From: Nostoc linckia NIES-25
GTDB lineage: Bacteria; Cyanobacteriota; Cyanobacteriia; Cyanobacteriales; Nostocaceae
Direction: 5' to 3'
Length of the DNA stretch: 64,000 bases
NCBI RefSeq assembly: GCF_002368035.1
Contig: NZ_AP018223.1
Coordinates: 257,016-321,015, forward strand
Position numbers and translations under genes: made by a program. Within the stretch, counting starts at the first letter, position 1. The number at the start of each line of letters is the position of its first letter. Positions 42,045 through 51,382 of this stretch are shown in pieces. The notes under the pieces were generated by a model. The model saw nothing but the letters and a program-made list of their open reading frames with translations, was not told the origin of the DNA and ran no database searches.

Positions 42045-45000
42045 CTATCTTGAGGGTGGTGAATTTAAGAAACCACTACTAATGAAATATGAGAAGTACT
42101 TATCCAGCAGCTTAGCATCCATTGGCGGACAAACAATTCCAGAATCTGCTAATCCATTCAGGGTATTTTGATAGTCATAATCAACTATATTTTGATACAA
42201 CTCCATGATTGTCAAAACATTTTGATAGACCTTTTCAGACATCATCGGTAAAAGCGGATGTAAAACATTTTCCTGAGAGTCTCTGAAATTTGCAATTAGC
42301 TCATCTTTCCACTGAGTATATGGTAACTTCTTCAGTTGATAACCATAAGAACAAATAAAATCAAAAAGCTCGATGATGCCTAGATTGTAGTCTGGCGGGG
42401 GTACTATATGGAAAGCTTTTCCTAGAGATTCTTGCTTTTTGGATAAATGGACAATTGCTCTGGAGGCGTAATCCACAGGAATCAATTCTTCTTTTTGATC
42501 TATCAGTTCTGGAAAACTACCAAGCTGTATGCATCCTTTAATAACTCTAGGCACAAAAGCATCTTGTGTATGAGCAATGCCGGTATCGCTATGTCCCATG
42601 AGAAATCCTGTTCTGAAGACGCTAACAGGTATTCCCCTAGACTTGGCAACCCATACAATATTTTCGGCTACCCATTTGGTTTGAGCGTAGCCAAGATCTA
42701 GAGCAACATAGTCTTTACAAGACTCGATGTCGTCATTTTCGTAAACTACTTTTTGTCCTGTAAAATGGCTGATTGCACCAAAAACAGCAATGGTAGAAAT
42801 GTAATGCATTGGTTTGACTTTGCCCATACAAGCTAATCTGAGAACTTCTTGAGTTCCGAGGACATTGGATGCCTTGATTACAGAGTATGGTTTAGCAAAA
42901 TTGACTTGGGCTGCACTGTGATAAATGGCATCAATTTGCAGACCCAATCTTTCAAACTGTTCAATAGGAAGACCCAAATATGGCTGTTCTAAGTCTCCCG
43001 GAATCGCAATTACATGAGAGCTAAAATTTAGGTGATGAAGGGAATATTTTTCTAGGTTTTGTTGAATCTTTTTCAACCCTTCATGCTCGTTTTGGGAGCG
43101 CACCAGGCAGTATATTTTTGCTTGAGTTTGATGTAGCAGTTCATCAAGTAAAAAAGCCCCTAAAAAGCCTGTAGCTCCTGTGAGAAAAATATGACGCAGT
43201 TCATCGACCTGAGCAATAGTCTTTCCTTGAGCATCGATCGCTACATCGAGTACTACCTCAGATTTGAGATCGATCGCACTGGTTAAAGTAGAAACGCCAT
43301 CTCGACGTACTGTCTCTATTACCTGAGCCAGTGCTCTGATAGTGGATTTCTCAAACAGGATTTTTAGGGGTAAATCTACTTGAAAGGTTTCTCTCACATA
43401 AAAAATCAACTGAGATGCTAGCAGGGAATTACCACCAAGCTCAAAGAAATTATCGTGAATCCGAACTTCGGCGATCGCCAGAACTCGGCTCCAAATTTCA
43501 GTCATTTGTTGCTCAATTGGGGTACGAGGTGCGACAAATGCTGCTTTTAAATCGCTTTTATCCATGTCAGGCTCTTGTAAGCCCAGAAGGTCTACATTGC
43601 CTTTGGATATTCGCTGAGTTTGGCGATCGCTTGCTCCCGTCTTGCCAGGAAATGTTAACACAGGTAAGTTAGAAATTGTCTGGTCTGGGTTAGAGACAAT
43701 ACTCTGTAATAGAACAGAAAAATGTTCCACCATAACAGCGATCGTCTCAGCCTTAAATAAGTCACTACTATATTCCAAGTTGCCCGATATCCCTGCTGCT
43801 GTCTCGCGCAGTTCGAGGTATAGATCGAACTTGGATGTCCCGTTGTCAATTCCCAGGCGGTTCATTGTCAATCCGGGAACAGTCAGCTTAGGCATTGGGG
43901 TATTTTGAAGATGAAACATCACTGAAATCAGTGGATTTTGGTTCAAGCCCCGCTCGATGTGTAGGGCGTCAACTAGTTTCTCAAATGGTAAGTCTTGGTG
44001 GGTATAACCCGATAAAGCTACTTCCCGGACTCGGCCTAACAACTGCCGGAAACTTGGGGAGCCAGACAAGTTGGTTCGCAATATCAAAGTATTGAGCAAA
44101 AACCCAATTACTCCTTCTAACTCAGAACGGTGGCGGTTGCTAATAGGAGCGCCTACTAATATGTCTTCTTGCCCTGTGTAGCGAAATAGGAGTGTCTGGA
44201 ACACTGCTAACAAGGTCATAAATAAGGTAGTACCTTCTTGGCGCGAAAGAGCATTGAGGGCATCAGTTAGGGATTTGGGGATAACGACCGATTGACGCGC
44301 CCCCTGATATGTTGGCTCCAATGGTCGTGGATAGTCGGTGGGCAATTCTAATATAGGTAGACTGCCACTCAAATTTTGCTGCCAATAAGCAAGCTTATTA
44401 TCTAAAATTTCACCTTGCAGCCACTGACGTTGCCAAGCTGCAAAGTCCGCATACTGAATAGCTAAGTCAGGAAGGGGAGAGGGATTACCAGTGGAGAAAC
44501 CTTGATAGAGGGCTGATAGTTCCTCGAAGAAAACACTCAAAGACCAATCATCACAAAGAATGTGGTGCAGGTTGAGGAGGAATATATGGTCCTCTGAACT
44601 CAATTGCAGTAATGTTGTTCGCAGCAATGGCCCTTGAACTAAATCGAAAGGACGTTGGGCTTCTTTAAGTACGATCTGGCGGACTTGAGATTCTTGCTCG
44701 TCTGGAGACAGCCCTTGCAGGTTTGTTACTAAGAGTTGGATGGGAAAAGTTGAGTGGATGACCTGTATGGGTTGTCCGTTGATGGTGGAATAAGTAGTTC
44801 GCAGGACTTCATGACGTTTGATAATTTCATTCAAGCTCTGCTCTAATATCGTGGCGTTGACTACACCTCTGAGGCGAAAGGCTTCGGGAACATTGTAAAA
44901 AGCATGGTTGGGCATCAACTGGTCAATAAACCACAACCGTTCTTGCCCAAAGGAAAGCGGTAAATCCCCATCACGCTCAATGGATTGTATTGGCACAAGA

Positions 45001-46853
45001 GAGTATCCTTTGTCTTCCTGTTGTGCTTGTATAATGCTTTGGGCTATATCAGCGATGGTGGCCGCTTCAAACAAATGCCGCATTGGCAACTCAACTTGAA
45101 AGGTATCGCGAATGCGGCAGAGGATCTGAAAGGCTAGTAAAGAATGTCCTCCCAACGCTAAGAAATTGTCATGAACGCCAATGTTTTTGAGACCCAATAC
45201 AGCAGACCAAATTTCTGCTACTCGTTCCTCAATAGGCGTGCGAGGAGCAACAAACTTCTCATTTGCATTCAAAGTTTGAGTGGGTGCTGGGAGTGCTTTA
45301 CGATCGACTTTTCCGTTAGCTGTTAAGGGTAAAGCACTCAATTGCACAAACCGAGAAGGGATCGCGTGGTCAGGCAATTTCTGTTTGAGAAAACGGCGTA
45401 AATCACCAACATTCGTGTCTGATGATTCGTGCTTGGGAACTACATAAGCTACTAGGCGTTTGTCGCCAGGGGAAAATTCTCTAGCTATCACCACAGCTTC
45501 TTGCATGTCAGGATGTTCCCACAGCGCAGTTTCAATTTCTCCTAGCTCAATACGGAAGCCGCGAATCTTTACTTGTTGGTCTATGCGCCCAATATATTCA
45601 ATGTTGCCGTCTGGTAAGTAGCGAGCTAAATCCCCAGTTTTATATAATTTTGAATTGTTAAATGGGTTGGGGATGAATCGCCGATCTGTCAGTTCTGGAC
45701 GGTTAAGATAGCCTCTAGCTACTCCCTCACCAGCAATGTAGAGTTCCCCCTCAACACCCGTAGGTACCACCTGCATGTGTTCGTCCAAGATAAGACAGGT
45801 AGTCTTGGCGATGGGACGGCCGATAGTCACGATGGTGTCACCTTTCTTCACTAGGGCAAATGTCGAATAGGTCGTATCTTCCGTAGGGCCGTATAGATTA
45901 AAGACTTTTTGAATATTGTCTAACTCATAGATCTGCTGCACCAAACGATTTTGCAGAGGTTCGCCTGCTAAATTAACGGTGCGAACAGAAGCGGGTATAC
46001 CTTGAATTCTAAGTAACTCCGCGATCGCAGATGGCACTGTATTAATCAGGGTGACTTGTTGAGCGGCAGGTAAGGTAGGCAAATACAAGGCGTTTTCTGC
46101 CAAAATCACCTTACCACCCCAACAGAGGGGAACAAATATCTCGAAAACTGAAAGATCGAAGCAAATAGATGTTGCAGCCAGAACTCCGGCTAGATCCTCG
46201 GTTGTAAAAACTTCTTTTGCCCAATGCAACAAAGCCACTGTGTTGTGATGTTCGATAGCTACCCCCTTAGGTTTACCAGTCGAACCGGAGGTGTAAATGA
46301 CATAGGACAGGTTTTCATCTGTCACTAGGCAAGTTAGATTTTCCTGGCTTTGTTGAGTAATTGCCTCTGCATCGCTATCTAGACAAACCACATGGGCTTG
46401 ATGCTCTGGAAGCTTTGAAAGTAGATTTTGTTGGGTCAGTAGTATTGGTAACTGCGAGTCCTCTAACATCAAGGCTAGGCGCTCTGAGGGATAGGCCGGA
46501 TCTAAAGGAACATAAGCTCCGCCTGCTTTGAGAATCGCTAATAGTCCAACGATCGTTTCCAGCGATCGCTCCAGGCAAATGCCAACTAAAACCTCAGGTT
46601 TGACATTTAGAGCCTGTAGATAGTGCGCTAGTTGATTAGCTCGCTGGTTAAGTTCTTGGTAAGAAAGCTGTTTGTCTTCATAAATCACCGCAATTTGATC
46701 AGGTGTTTTTTCTACTTGATATTCAAACAACTGATGGATACATACACTACTTACGTAAGTTTCTGGATTTTCGTGCCATTCCAGAAGCAATTTATCCACT
46801 TCTGCCTTGGGTAGACTAAGGTATTGTTGAGAACGTTCAGTTGAAGCTTTCAT
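42045..46853 (-). CDS. Nonribosomal peptide synthetase, A-PCP-C-PCP-reductase
   Basis: 1602 residues. Adenylation domain 38-520, with YTSGSTGKPKG at 187-197, YGPTE at 321-325 and the catalytic Lys in NGKVDRK. First carrier with LGGHSLLAF near 567. Condensation domain 620-1070, with HHILCDDWS at 763-771 (the usual Gly after Asp is Asp). Second carrier with LGGNSLLAS. Terminal reductase has LTGATGFLGAFLLDELL and the SDR pair YAQTK. Pocket residues read from the A domain give DLFNNALTYK, which matches alanine-type codes known from McyA, so alanine is the predicted substrate. The second carrier has no A domain of its own. The product would leave as an aldehyde or alcohol. It is a single gene; no tailoring or phosphopantetheinyl transferase gene is nearby. 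Confidence 0.88.
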   Translation of the reverse strand: MKASTERSQQYLSLPKAEVDKLLLEWHENPETYVSSVCIHQLFEYQVEKTPDQIAVIYEDKQLSYQELNQRANQLAHYLQALNVKPEVLVGICLERSLETIVGLLAILKAGGAYVPLDPAYPSERLALMLEDSQLPILLTQQNLLSKLPEHQAHVVCLDSDAEAITQQSQENLTCLVTDENLSYVIYTSGSTGKPKGVAIEHHNTVALLHWAKEVFTTEDLAGVLAATSICFDLSVFEIFVPLCWGGKVILAENALYLPTLPAAQQVTLINTVPSAIAELLRIQGIPASVRTVNLAGEPLQNRLVQQIYELDNIQKVFNLYGPTEDTTYSTFALVKKGDTIVTIGRPIAKTTCLILDEHMQVVPTGVEGELYIAGEGVARGYLNRPELTDRRFIPNPFNNSKLYKTGDLARYLPDGNIEYIGRIDQQVKIRGFRIELGEIETALWEHPDMQEAVVIAREFSPGDKRLVAYVVPKHESSDTNVGDLRRFLKQKLPDHAIPSRFVQLSALPLTANGKVDRKALPAPTQTLNANEKFVAPRTPIEERVAEIWSAVLGLKNIGVHDNFLALGGHSLLAFQILCRIRDTFQVELPMRHLFEAATIADIAQSIIQAQQEDKGYSLVPIQSIERDGDLPLSFGQERLWFIDQLMPNHAFYNVPEAFRLRGVVNATILEQSLNEIIKRHEVLRTTYSTINGQPIQVIHSTFPIQLLVTNLQGLSPDEQESQVRQIVLKEAQRPFDLVQGPLLRTTLLQLSSEDHIFLLNLHHILCDDWSLSVFFEELSALYQGFSTGNPSPLPDLAIQYADFAAWQRQWLQGEILDNKLAYWQQNLSGSLPILELPTDYPRPLEPTYQGARQSVVIPKSLTDALNALSRQEGTTLFMTLLAVFQTLLFRYTGQEDILVGAPISNRHRSELEGVIGFLLNTLILRTNLSGSPSFRQLLGRVREVALSGYTHQDLPFEKLVDALHIERGLNQNPLISVMFHLQNTPMPKLTVPGLTMNRLGIDNGTSKFDLYLELRETAAGISGNLEYSSDLFKAETIAVMVEHFSVLLQSIVSNPDQTISNLPVLTFPGKTGASDRQTQRISKGNVDLLGLQEPDMDKSDLKAAFVAPRTPIEQQMTEIWSRVLAIAEVRIHDNFFELGGNSLLASQLIFYVRETFQVDLPLKILFEKSTIRALAQVIETVRRDGVSTLTSAIDLKSEVVLDVAIDAQGKTIAQVDELRHIFLTGATGFLGAFLLDELLHQTQAKIYCLVRSQNEHEGLKKIQQNLEKYSLHHLNFSSHVIAIPGDLEQPYLGLPIEQFERLGLQIDAIYHSAAQVNFAKPYSVIKASNVLGTQEVLRLACMGKVKPMHYISTIAVFGAISHFTGQKVVYENDDIESCKDYVALDLGYAQTKWVAENIVWVAKSRGIPVSVFRTGFLMGHSDTGIAHTQDAFVPRVIKGCIQLGSFPELIDQKEELIPVDYASRAIVHLSKKQESLGKAFHIVPPPDYNLGIIELFDFICSYGYQLKKLPYTQWKDELIANFRDSQENVLHPLLPMMSEKVYQNVLTIMELYQNIVDYDYQNTLNGLADSGIVCPPMDAKLLDKYFSYFISSGFLNSPPSR

Positions 46854-47843
46854 GAATATTCAGTATTTTTTATGACTACAATCTTAACCTCTAATACTTA
46901 AGCTGGCTAGTTATTGAAGGAGGCACAAGGCCAATCAGAGGGATTCAGATCCCCTTGAAGACCACTAAATCTAAGATTTAGTGAGGGTCTGAAACCCAGT
47001 TTGGGCAAGGCAAAAGGTTTACCTTAAAACTTTTTCTTCCCTCCCGCCTCCTGCCCTGTGCCTTCTGTGCGAGATGGTACGCGTAGCTTATTTCCCCTCA
47101 AGGTACGGCGGGCGTAGCGATCGTTGGTGTCAACTTAAGCTCAAATACTCAATTTATCGTGGTTTTAGATCCCCCAACCCCCCATAAATTGGGGGCAAAA
47201 GACTCTAGTTCCCCCCTTGGAAAGGGGGGTTAGGAGGGATCGAAAATCTAGGTAGCACATCGAAAAATTTTGAAATGCTTATCAGACTAGTCTTTCGCGT
47301 TAAGTTGACACATATGTGTAGCGATCGCCAAAAAATAGTAGTGTATGATACAGTTCGTGGAAATGTAAAAAGCTGATTGCTTTAGGTAAACAATAAGCAT
47401 AGCTTATGTATAGGCGACGAAAATCAAGCAAAATCAGCCAGTTGAAGATTTATCGAAAATTTTGGTTTAAAGCTCCAGCCCAAAGCAACAGCTTTTGTGA
47501 AATACTGGTAGTAGCTTTCGGGATTAGTCGATAAGTAGAGCTATCGGGAGATATGTTTGGCGCTAGGCATGAAACCATAAGACCAAAATTAGTATTGCTT
47601 GTAAAAGCAGGATTCAGCCTAAGAATCACAACAGTTTTAGGGCGGTGAGTGTCAAATTAACAGTTAATCATCTATTAACCTTTTACTAGGTGCAGAAAAT
47701 TAGCTTCTATGTCATCCTAGAAAATGAGAGTTAATTCGGTGAGTATTTTTGTTTTTAGTATTGACAGGTTTTTCCCTTTTGGTATTTACAGACTTTTCTC
47801 CGAAATTTAAGTCTCTACACATTTATGATTTTGGAGATAATCA
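46854..47843. other. Gap with a type B element and the RRM leader
   Basis: A TTAGTGGTCTTC/GAGGGTCTG-like palindrome lies near 46958-46990. A divergent type B element follows at 47124-47313. From 47700 on is the leader of the RRM gene, with TATTGACAGG and a GGAGA ribosome binding site at 47833. Confidence 0.5.
47124..47313. mobile_element. Type B miniature element, divergent copy
   Basis: The left end is TTGGTGTCAACTTAAGCTCA and the right end CGCGTTAAGTTGACACAT. The centre differs from the other copies: it is GATCCCCCAACCCCCC...CCCCCCTTGGAAAGGGGGG instead of the CCCCACCCC palindrome. It is not inside a type A palindrome. Confidence 0.65.
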
Positions 47844-48152
47844 ATGTCAATTTATGTAGGCAACCTCTCTTACCAAGTTACGGAAGATGATATTAAGGGT
47901 GTTTTTGCTGAGTATGGTACGGTAAAGCGGGTTCAATTACCCACTGACCGAGAAACAGGCCGTGTACGCGGCTTCGCTTTCGTGGAAATGGGAACAGACG
48001 CCGAAGAAACAGCTGCCATTGAAGCTCTTGATGGTGCTGAATGGATGGGTCGTGACTTGAAAGTTAACAAAGCCAAGCCCAAAGAAGACAGAGGTTCTTC
48101 TGGCGGGGGACGTGGCGGATATGGTGGCGGTGGTGGACGTGGACGCTACTAA
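47844..48152 (+). CDS. rbp: RNA-binding protein, RRM with Gly-rich tail
   Basis: 102 residues. RNP2 IYVGNLSY and RNP1 RVRGFAFVEM are intact, followed by a tail of Gly, Arg and Tyr (GGRGGYGGGGGRGRY). This is the short, cold-inducible RNA chaperone type of cyanobacteria, resembling eukaryotic Gly-rich RNA-binding proteins. It is followed after 70 bases by rpsU, a pairing known from other cyanobacteria, which supports a role with ribosomes or mRNA at low temperature. Confidence 0.92.
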   Translation: MSIYVGNLSYQVTEDDIKGVFAEYGTVKRVQLPTDRETGRVRGFAFVEMGTDAEETAAIEALDGAEWMGRDLKVNKAKPKEDRGSSGGGRGGYGGGGGRGRY

Positions 48153-48222
48153 AATTTTAAACCAGAAATTTGAGAGAGCGAATTTTTAGTCCATTGATGA
48201 ATTCAATTAAGTAGGAGAGATA

Positions 48223-48411
48223 ATGACCCAAATAATAGTAGGTGAAAATGAACACCTTGAGTCAGCCTTACGCAGATTTAAGCGAGAAGTTTCCAAGGCG
48301 GGGATTTTTCAAGATATGAGAAAGCACCGTCACTTTGAAACGCCTATTGAAAAATCCAAGCGCAAAAAACTCGCCTTACAAAAGCAGGGTAAAAGACGTT
48401 TCCGTACTTGA
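48223..48411 (+). CDS. rpsU: 30S ribosomal protein S21
   Basis: 62 residues. The bS21 pattern is clear: GENEHLESALRRFKREVSKA, GIFQDMRKHRHFETP and a basic C-terminus KRKKLALQKQGKRRF. It binds late to the small subunit near the anti-Shine-Dalgarno region. A ribosome binding site AGGAGAG lies seven bases before the ATG. It is co-transcribed with the RRM gene and ends at the hairpin at 48430. Confidence 0.95.
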   Translation: MTQIIVGENEHLESALRRFKREVSKAGIFQDMRKHRHFETPIEKSKRKKLALQKQGKRRFRT

Positions 48412-48429
48412 GGACTGAGAAGATATAAA

Positions 48430-48465
48430 TAAATGCCCCTATATTTTATAGGGGTATTTATTTAT
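48430..48465 (+). terminator. Terminator of rbp-rpsU
   Basis: CCCCTATA (48436-48443) pairs with TATAGGGG (48447-48454) and is followed by TATTTATTTAT. Confidence 0.8.
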
Positions 48466-48741
48466 ACAATTTAGCCACAATAAGAAAAAACGGTTCTTAG
48501 GGTAATTTATGGAGGATTAATACTAAAATACTAATTTAATAAACTGCGTAATGAAAAATTGTTAAAGTTACGAAAGCTATACCTAAGTCTTTTAATTAAC
48601 TTGAGTTTATTATTAATTACTTATACAGTACCATTTGTAATTTTTCCATCAAAATAACCGAGAGCAATCCCTATACAGGAAACTCCATGTAATACAGAAA
48701 TCCGATTTTATTTTTGAAAAATCTAAGTATATGTAGTATAT

Positions 48742-48819
48742 GTAGGGTGTGTTGGACGGAACGTCTAACGCATCATCTTAAGGCTTTGATGCCTTACCCT
48801 CAGCAATAACACACCCTAC
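48742..48819. mobile_element. Palindromic element GTAGGGTGTGTT, copy 1
   Basis: The ends are GTAGGGTGTGTTGGACG and AATAACACACCCTAC, 78 bases. It is matched by 54601-54676. Confidence 0.75.
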
Positions 48820-48871
48820 GTGTCTTTCAAAAATCAAATACAGCGTTTTTCAAGTAAATGAAGTACATGGG

Positions 48872-49104
48872 TAGGGGCTTTACAGCTATGCATTGGTGTC
48901 AACTTAACGTCAAACCCTGATGAAAACGTGATGAGCGAGTTCTACCCACTTACCATCAAGATCCGCATTACCACACCCCGGTTTTGTCTAAAGCCAAAAC
49001 CTCCCCTCCCCAAGGCATCGAGGAGGGGTTGCGGTGGGGTAAAACGATTGTGAGGCAAGAGTTTAGAGCTTAAGTTGATACCAATGACAGCTGTAAAGCC
49101 CCTA
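48872..49104. mobile_element. Type A palindrome interrupted by a type B element
   Basis: The left arm TAGGGGCTTTACAGCTATG and right arm ACAGCTGTAAAGCCCCTA face each other. The 196-bp type B element (48891-49086) fills the apex. Type B is inverted relative to the copy at 11115. Confidence 0.8.
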
Positions 49105-49228
49105 CTACGATCTGTACCTCACCAACTTGCAATCTGCTGTATGAATCCTATAATTCTTATTTAAAGATATGCTCATGGTAAATTTTTAACAGTGCGGTTT
49201 GTTGTTTCCACGCCCCAATATCCACGCT

Positions 49229-49639
49229 ATGAAAATCCACCGATTGCAGGAACTCAAGCAAAAACTGACTGATGAAGCAGACTTGTCCCATATCTGGTCA
49301 TTTTATATGGATAATTTTGCGGAGCGTCCAGAATTTATTGAATTGGGTGAGCCTACATATAGTGAGTATCTAAATGGTGTCCTACACAAAACTTGTCAGC
49401 AAATGTTTGGCAGGACAATGAAAATTACTGACTTTTTCTCGATCTACATTGCAAAGTATCGTTTATTTCATGGCCCTTTCCAAGCTGAACGACGTATTGG
49501 GGGTGTGATTTATTTCGAGGATGTAAAAATTGGGTTAATTGCAGTGTCGGCAGATTATCCTCCTACCGATGCGGTTAAATATTCACGTTTTTCTGAGATC
49601 CTTCAATTGCCGACACCTAATGGCAACGATCTAAATTGA
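49229..49639 (+). CDS. Conserved-looking hypothetical protein
   Basis: 136 residues from the ATG at 49229 (MKIHRLQELKQKL); a TTG ten codons earlier is less likely. It is soluble, mixed helix and strand, with IWSFYMDNFAERPEFIELGE and a C-terminal beta-rich part (GVIYFEDVKIGLIAVS). No metal, nucleotide or membrane motif is seen. It lies alone after a miniature element. The composition and codon use fit a real gene; I do not recognise the family. Confidence 0.6.
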   Translation: MKIHRLQELKQKLTDEADLSHIWSFYMDNFAERPEFIELGEPTYSEYLNGVLHKTCQQMFGRTMKITDFFSIYIAKYRLFHGPFQAERRIGGVIYFEDVKIGLIAVSADYPPTDAVKYSRFSEILQLPTPNGNDLN

Positions 49640-49794
49640 GATAAGCTCAAAGTATAGGGGACTTTTAACAAATGCGATGTTTGGGACAAGCCGCTATGGG
49701 TGTACGCATTAATGAATTATAAAGTTCAGTAATCTTAGATTGGTCGCCCAAGCTGCTAGTTAACTTGGTGCTGTTTATTACTAACTGATAATAG

Positions 49795-50247
49795 TCATAC
49801 ACCAACATTTACTAAATCGGCATCAGCAAGCCATATTGTTCTGCTTTGGGCAAACACTTCTTCTAAAATTGGGGAGTGCCACTCTACTCCATAAAGCCAA
49901 TTATCTTTGAGGCTAAAAATCCCTTGAATAATACGGCGTGTCGGCTGTTCGCCGAAATCAACTTCAACAATGTCCCCCAATTTAAAAGCTGGAGCAGAAA
50001 CAGTAGACTTTTCGATTACATTTGTTCGGTAAAATTCTTGCTCAGATAAGTAGAGAGTTTCACCCTGACAAACAATTGCATAAATCCATTGCTGTCTTTC
50101 CCACTGAACACCACAGCAGTAGCCTGACAAGTCTGAGATTGGCAACAAAACTTTTTCTAACATTTTTAGTGCTAATGGAGGCACGATCGGACCCCATTCA
50201 GGAGAAATATGCCAACAGGATTCTAAGGCGGTAATTTGGTTAATCAT
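49795..50247 (-). CDS. Hypothetical protein (DUF1392-like)
   Basis: 150 residues. It starts INQITALESCWHISPEWGPI, with GYCCGVQWERQQWIYAIVC in the middle and a beta-rich end (FKLGDIVEVDFG, YGVEWHSP). The CWHISPEWG and GVQWE...WIY patterns resemble DUF1392, a family largely confined to Nostoc relatives and of unknown role. The KLGDIVEV strand suggests a small beta-barrel as in SH3-like domains. It is transcribed alone. Confidence 0.6.
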   Translation of the reverse strand: MINQITALESCWHISPEWGPIVPPLALKMLEKVLLPISDLSGYCCGVQWERQQWIYAIVCQGETLYLSEQEFYRTNVIEKSTVSAPAFKLGDIVEVDFGEQPTRRIIQGIFSLKDNWLYGVEWHSPILEEVFAQSRTIWLADADLVNVGV

Positions 50248-50493
50248 CTGGGAATGTAGTTCTCTTTTTTATACATACACTCCTTCGATCGCTTCGATCC
50301 GGAACATAATTTAAATTGGCAGGTAGTTTGGATGGTTTGATTTTTCACCAATTGAGATTGGTAAGTGAGTGGACTGTTTTTCGTCAACAAACGACCTTTG
50401 CTTTGATTGTACTTGGCCGGCTCGACAAGGATTTAGCGATCGCCTGTTGAGACGAATCAGAGAATCTATCGCGCTTGAGTGCAAAGGAGATTC

Positions 50494-50865
50494 TCATTTC
50501 TGTTTGCAGCTTGCGGTAAGTTCTACATTGTAGAAAGTTCCTGGCTGGGGTTTAATTGAACCCAACTCCTGGATAAAAGCATTAAATCTTGTATTGCCTA
50601 TCCGGTAGCCAGCTTCAGCACAAGCAGATAAACCTCCTTCGATGGGAATAGGAGAACCGGCCTTGGGACTATATACAATGAATTTATCGACAGTGCCAGT
50701 GGCGATCGCAAACCCGATAACCTGGCGAATTGTTCGCAAAGCGGCATTATCTAAGGAACCACCAGTACTGCCAATACTGATATTAACTGCACGATTTTCA
50801 GCAAACGCCGGCGCACTAATCGACAGTACTGTCCCAAAAATCATCAAACAGGCGAACTTCTTCAT
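50494..50865 (-). CDS. Small secreted protein of unknown function
   Basis: 123 residues from the ATG at 50865 (MKKFACLMIFGTVLSISAPAFA); an ATG five codons earlier is in frame. A clear signal peptide has a cleavage site after AFA. The mature part is small and has two Cys (LSACAEAGYR, ELTASCKQK) that may form a disulfide. It is predicted to be periplasmic. There is no family match by eye. Confidence 0.65.
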   Translation of the reverse strand: MKKFACLMIFGTVLSISAPAFAENRAVNISIGSTGGSLDNAALRTIRQVIGFAIATGTVDKFIVYSPKAGSPIPIEGGLSACAEAGYRIGNTRFNAFIQELGSIKPQPGTFYNVELTASCKQK

Positions 50866-50916
50866 TTTCCTCTCCTGCAAAAAATTGAGAAACTAATACA
50901 GAGGTTCCGACATGGA

Positions 50917-50972
50917 TGAGGTACATCAGAGACTATGCTATGTAAGCATTTCAGACATAGCGTTGTACCTCA
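50917..50972. repeat. Inverted repeat upstream of the secreted protein gene
   Basis: TGAGGTACA (50917-50925) pairs with TGTACCTCA (50964-50972), and inner CTATG pairs with CATAG. It could be an operator of the gene starting at 50865 or a miniature element. Confidence 0.5.
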
Positions 50973-51214
50973 CTCCGCACAAAACCTATGTAAATAAAAA
51001 ACGCAGACCAACTATTTATTATACGGAGAGTTTCCATTTGAAGAAGAATTCAGCTCTCTCAACTTGATACTCTCCACCCTATAAGGACGAAGATTCTTCA
51101 TTCATAGAGCCAACTTGCTCATACAAGATTTCTCCAGCATGAGTAGAAGTCGCTCAGGATCTATCCAAGTTTCGGTACGCCCTACCGTACTCATGGAATA
51201 GCTCAGTCCCCCTG

Positions 51215-51382
51215 CTAATAGCCACTAATTACCAAAGTTCCATCGAGTACCAAATGTAGAGTATCGCTACTTTTTCCCTCTTGGATGAGTACAGTACCAG
51301 CAGCTATCTCCCTCTGAAAACCTGTAGTAATCATCCAATTAATATCGCTATTACTTAATTCCTTGAGTAGAACTTCTGTCAT
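51215..51382 (-). pseudogene. Truncated cyclic-nucleotide-binding-like domain gene
   Basis: The ATG at 51382 opens 55 codons that read the N-terminal half of a cNMP-binding beta-roll: TGFQREIAAGTVLIQEGK then SSDTLHLVLDGTLVISG. A stop at 51215 cuts the domain before the phosphate-binding cassette. Downstream, another frame has GEILYEQVGSM, which looks like the missing cassette start, so a frameshift or deletion has broken the gene. The start overlaps the end of the 51351-52577 gene by 32 bases, suggesting the two were co-translated. Confidence 0.6.
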
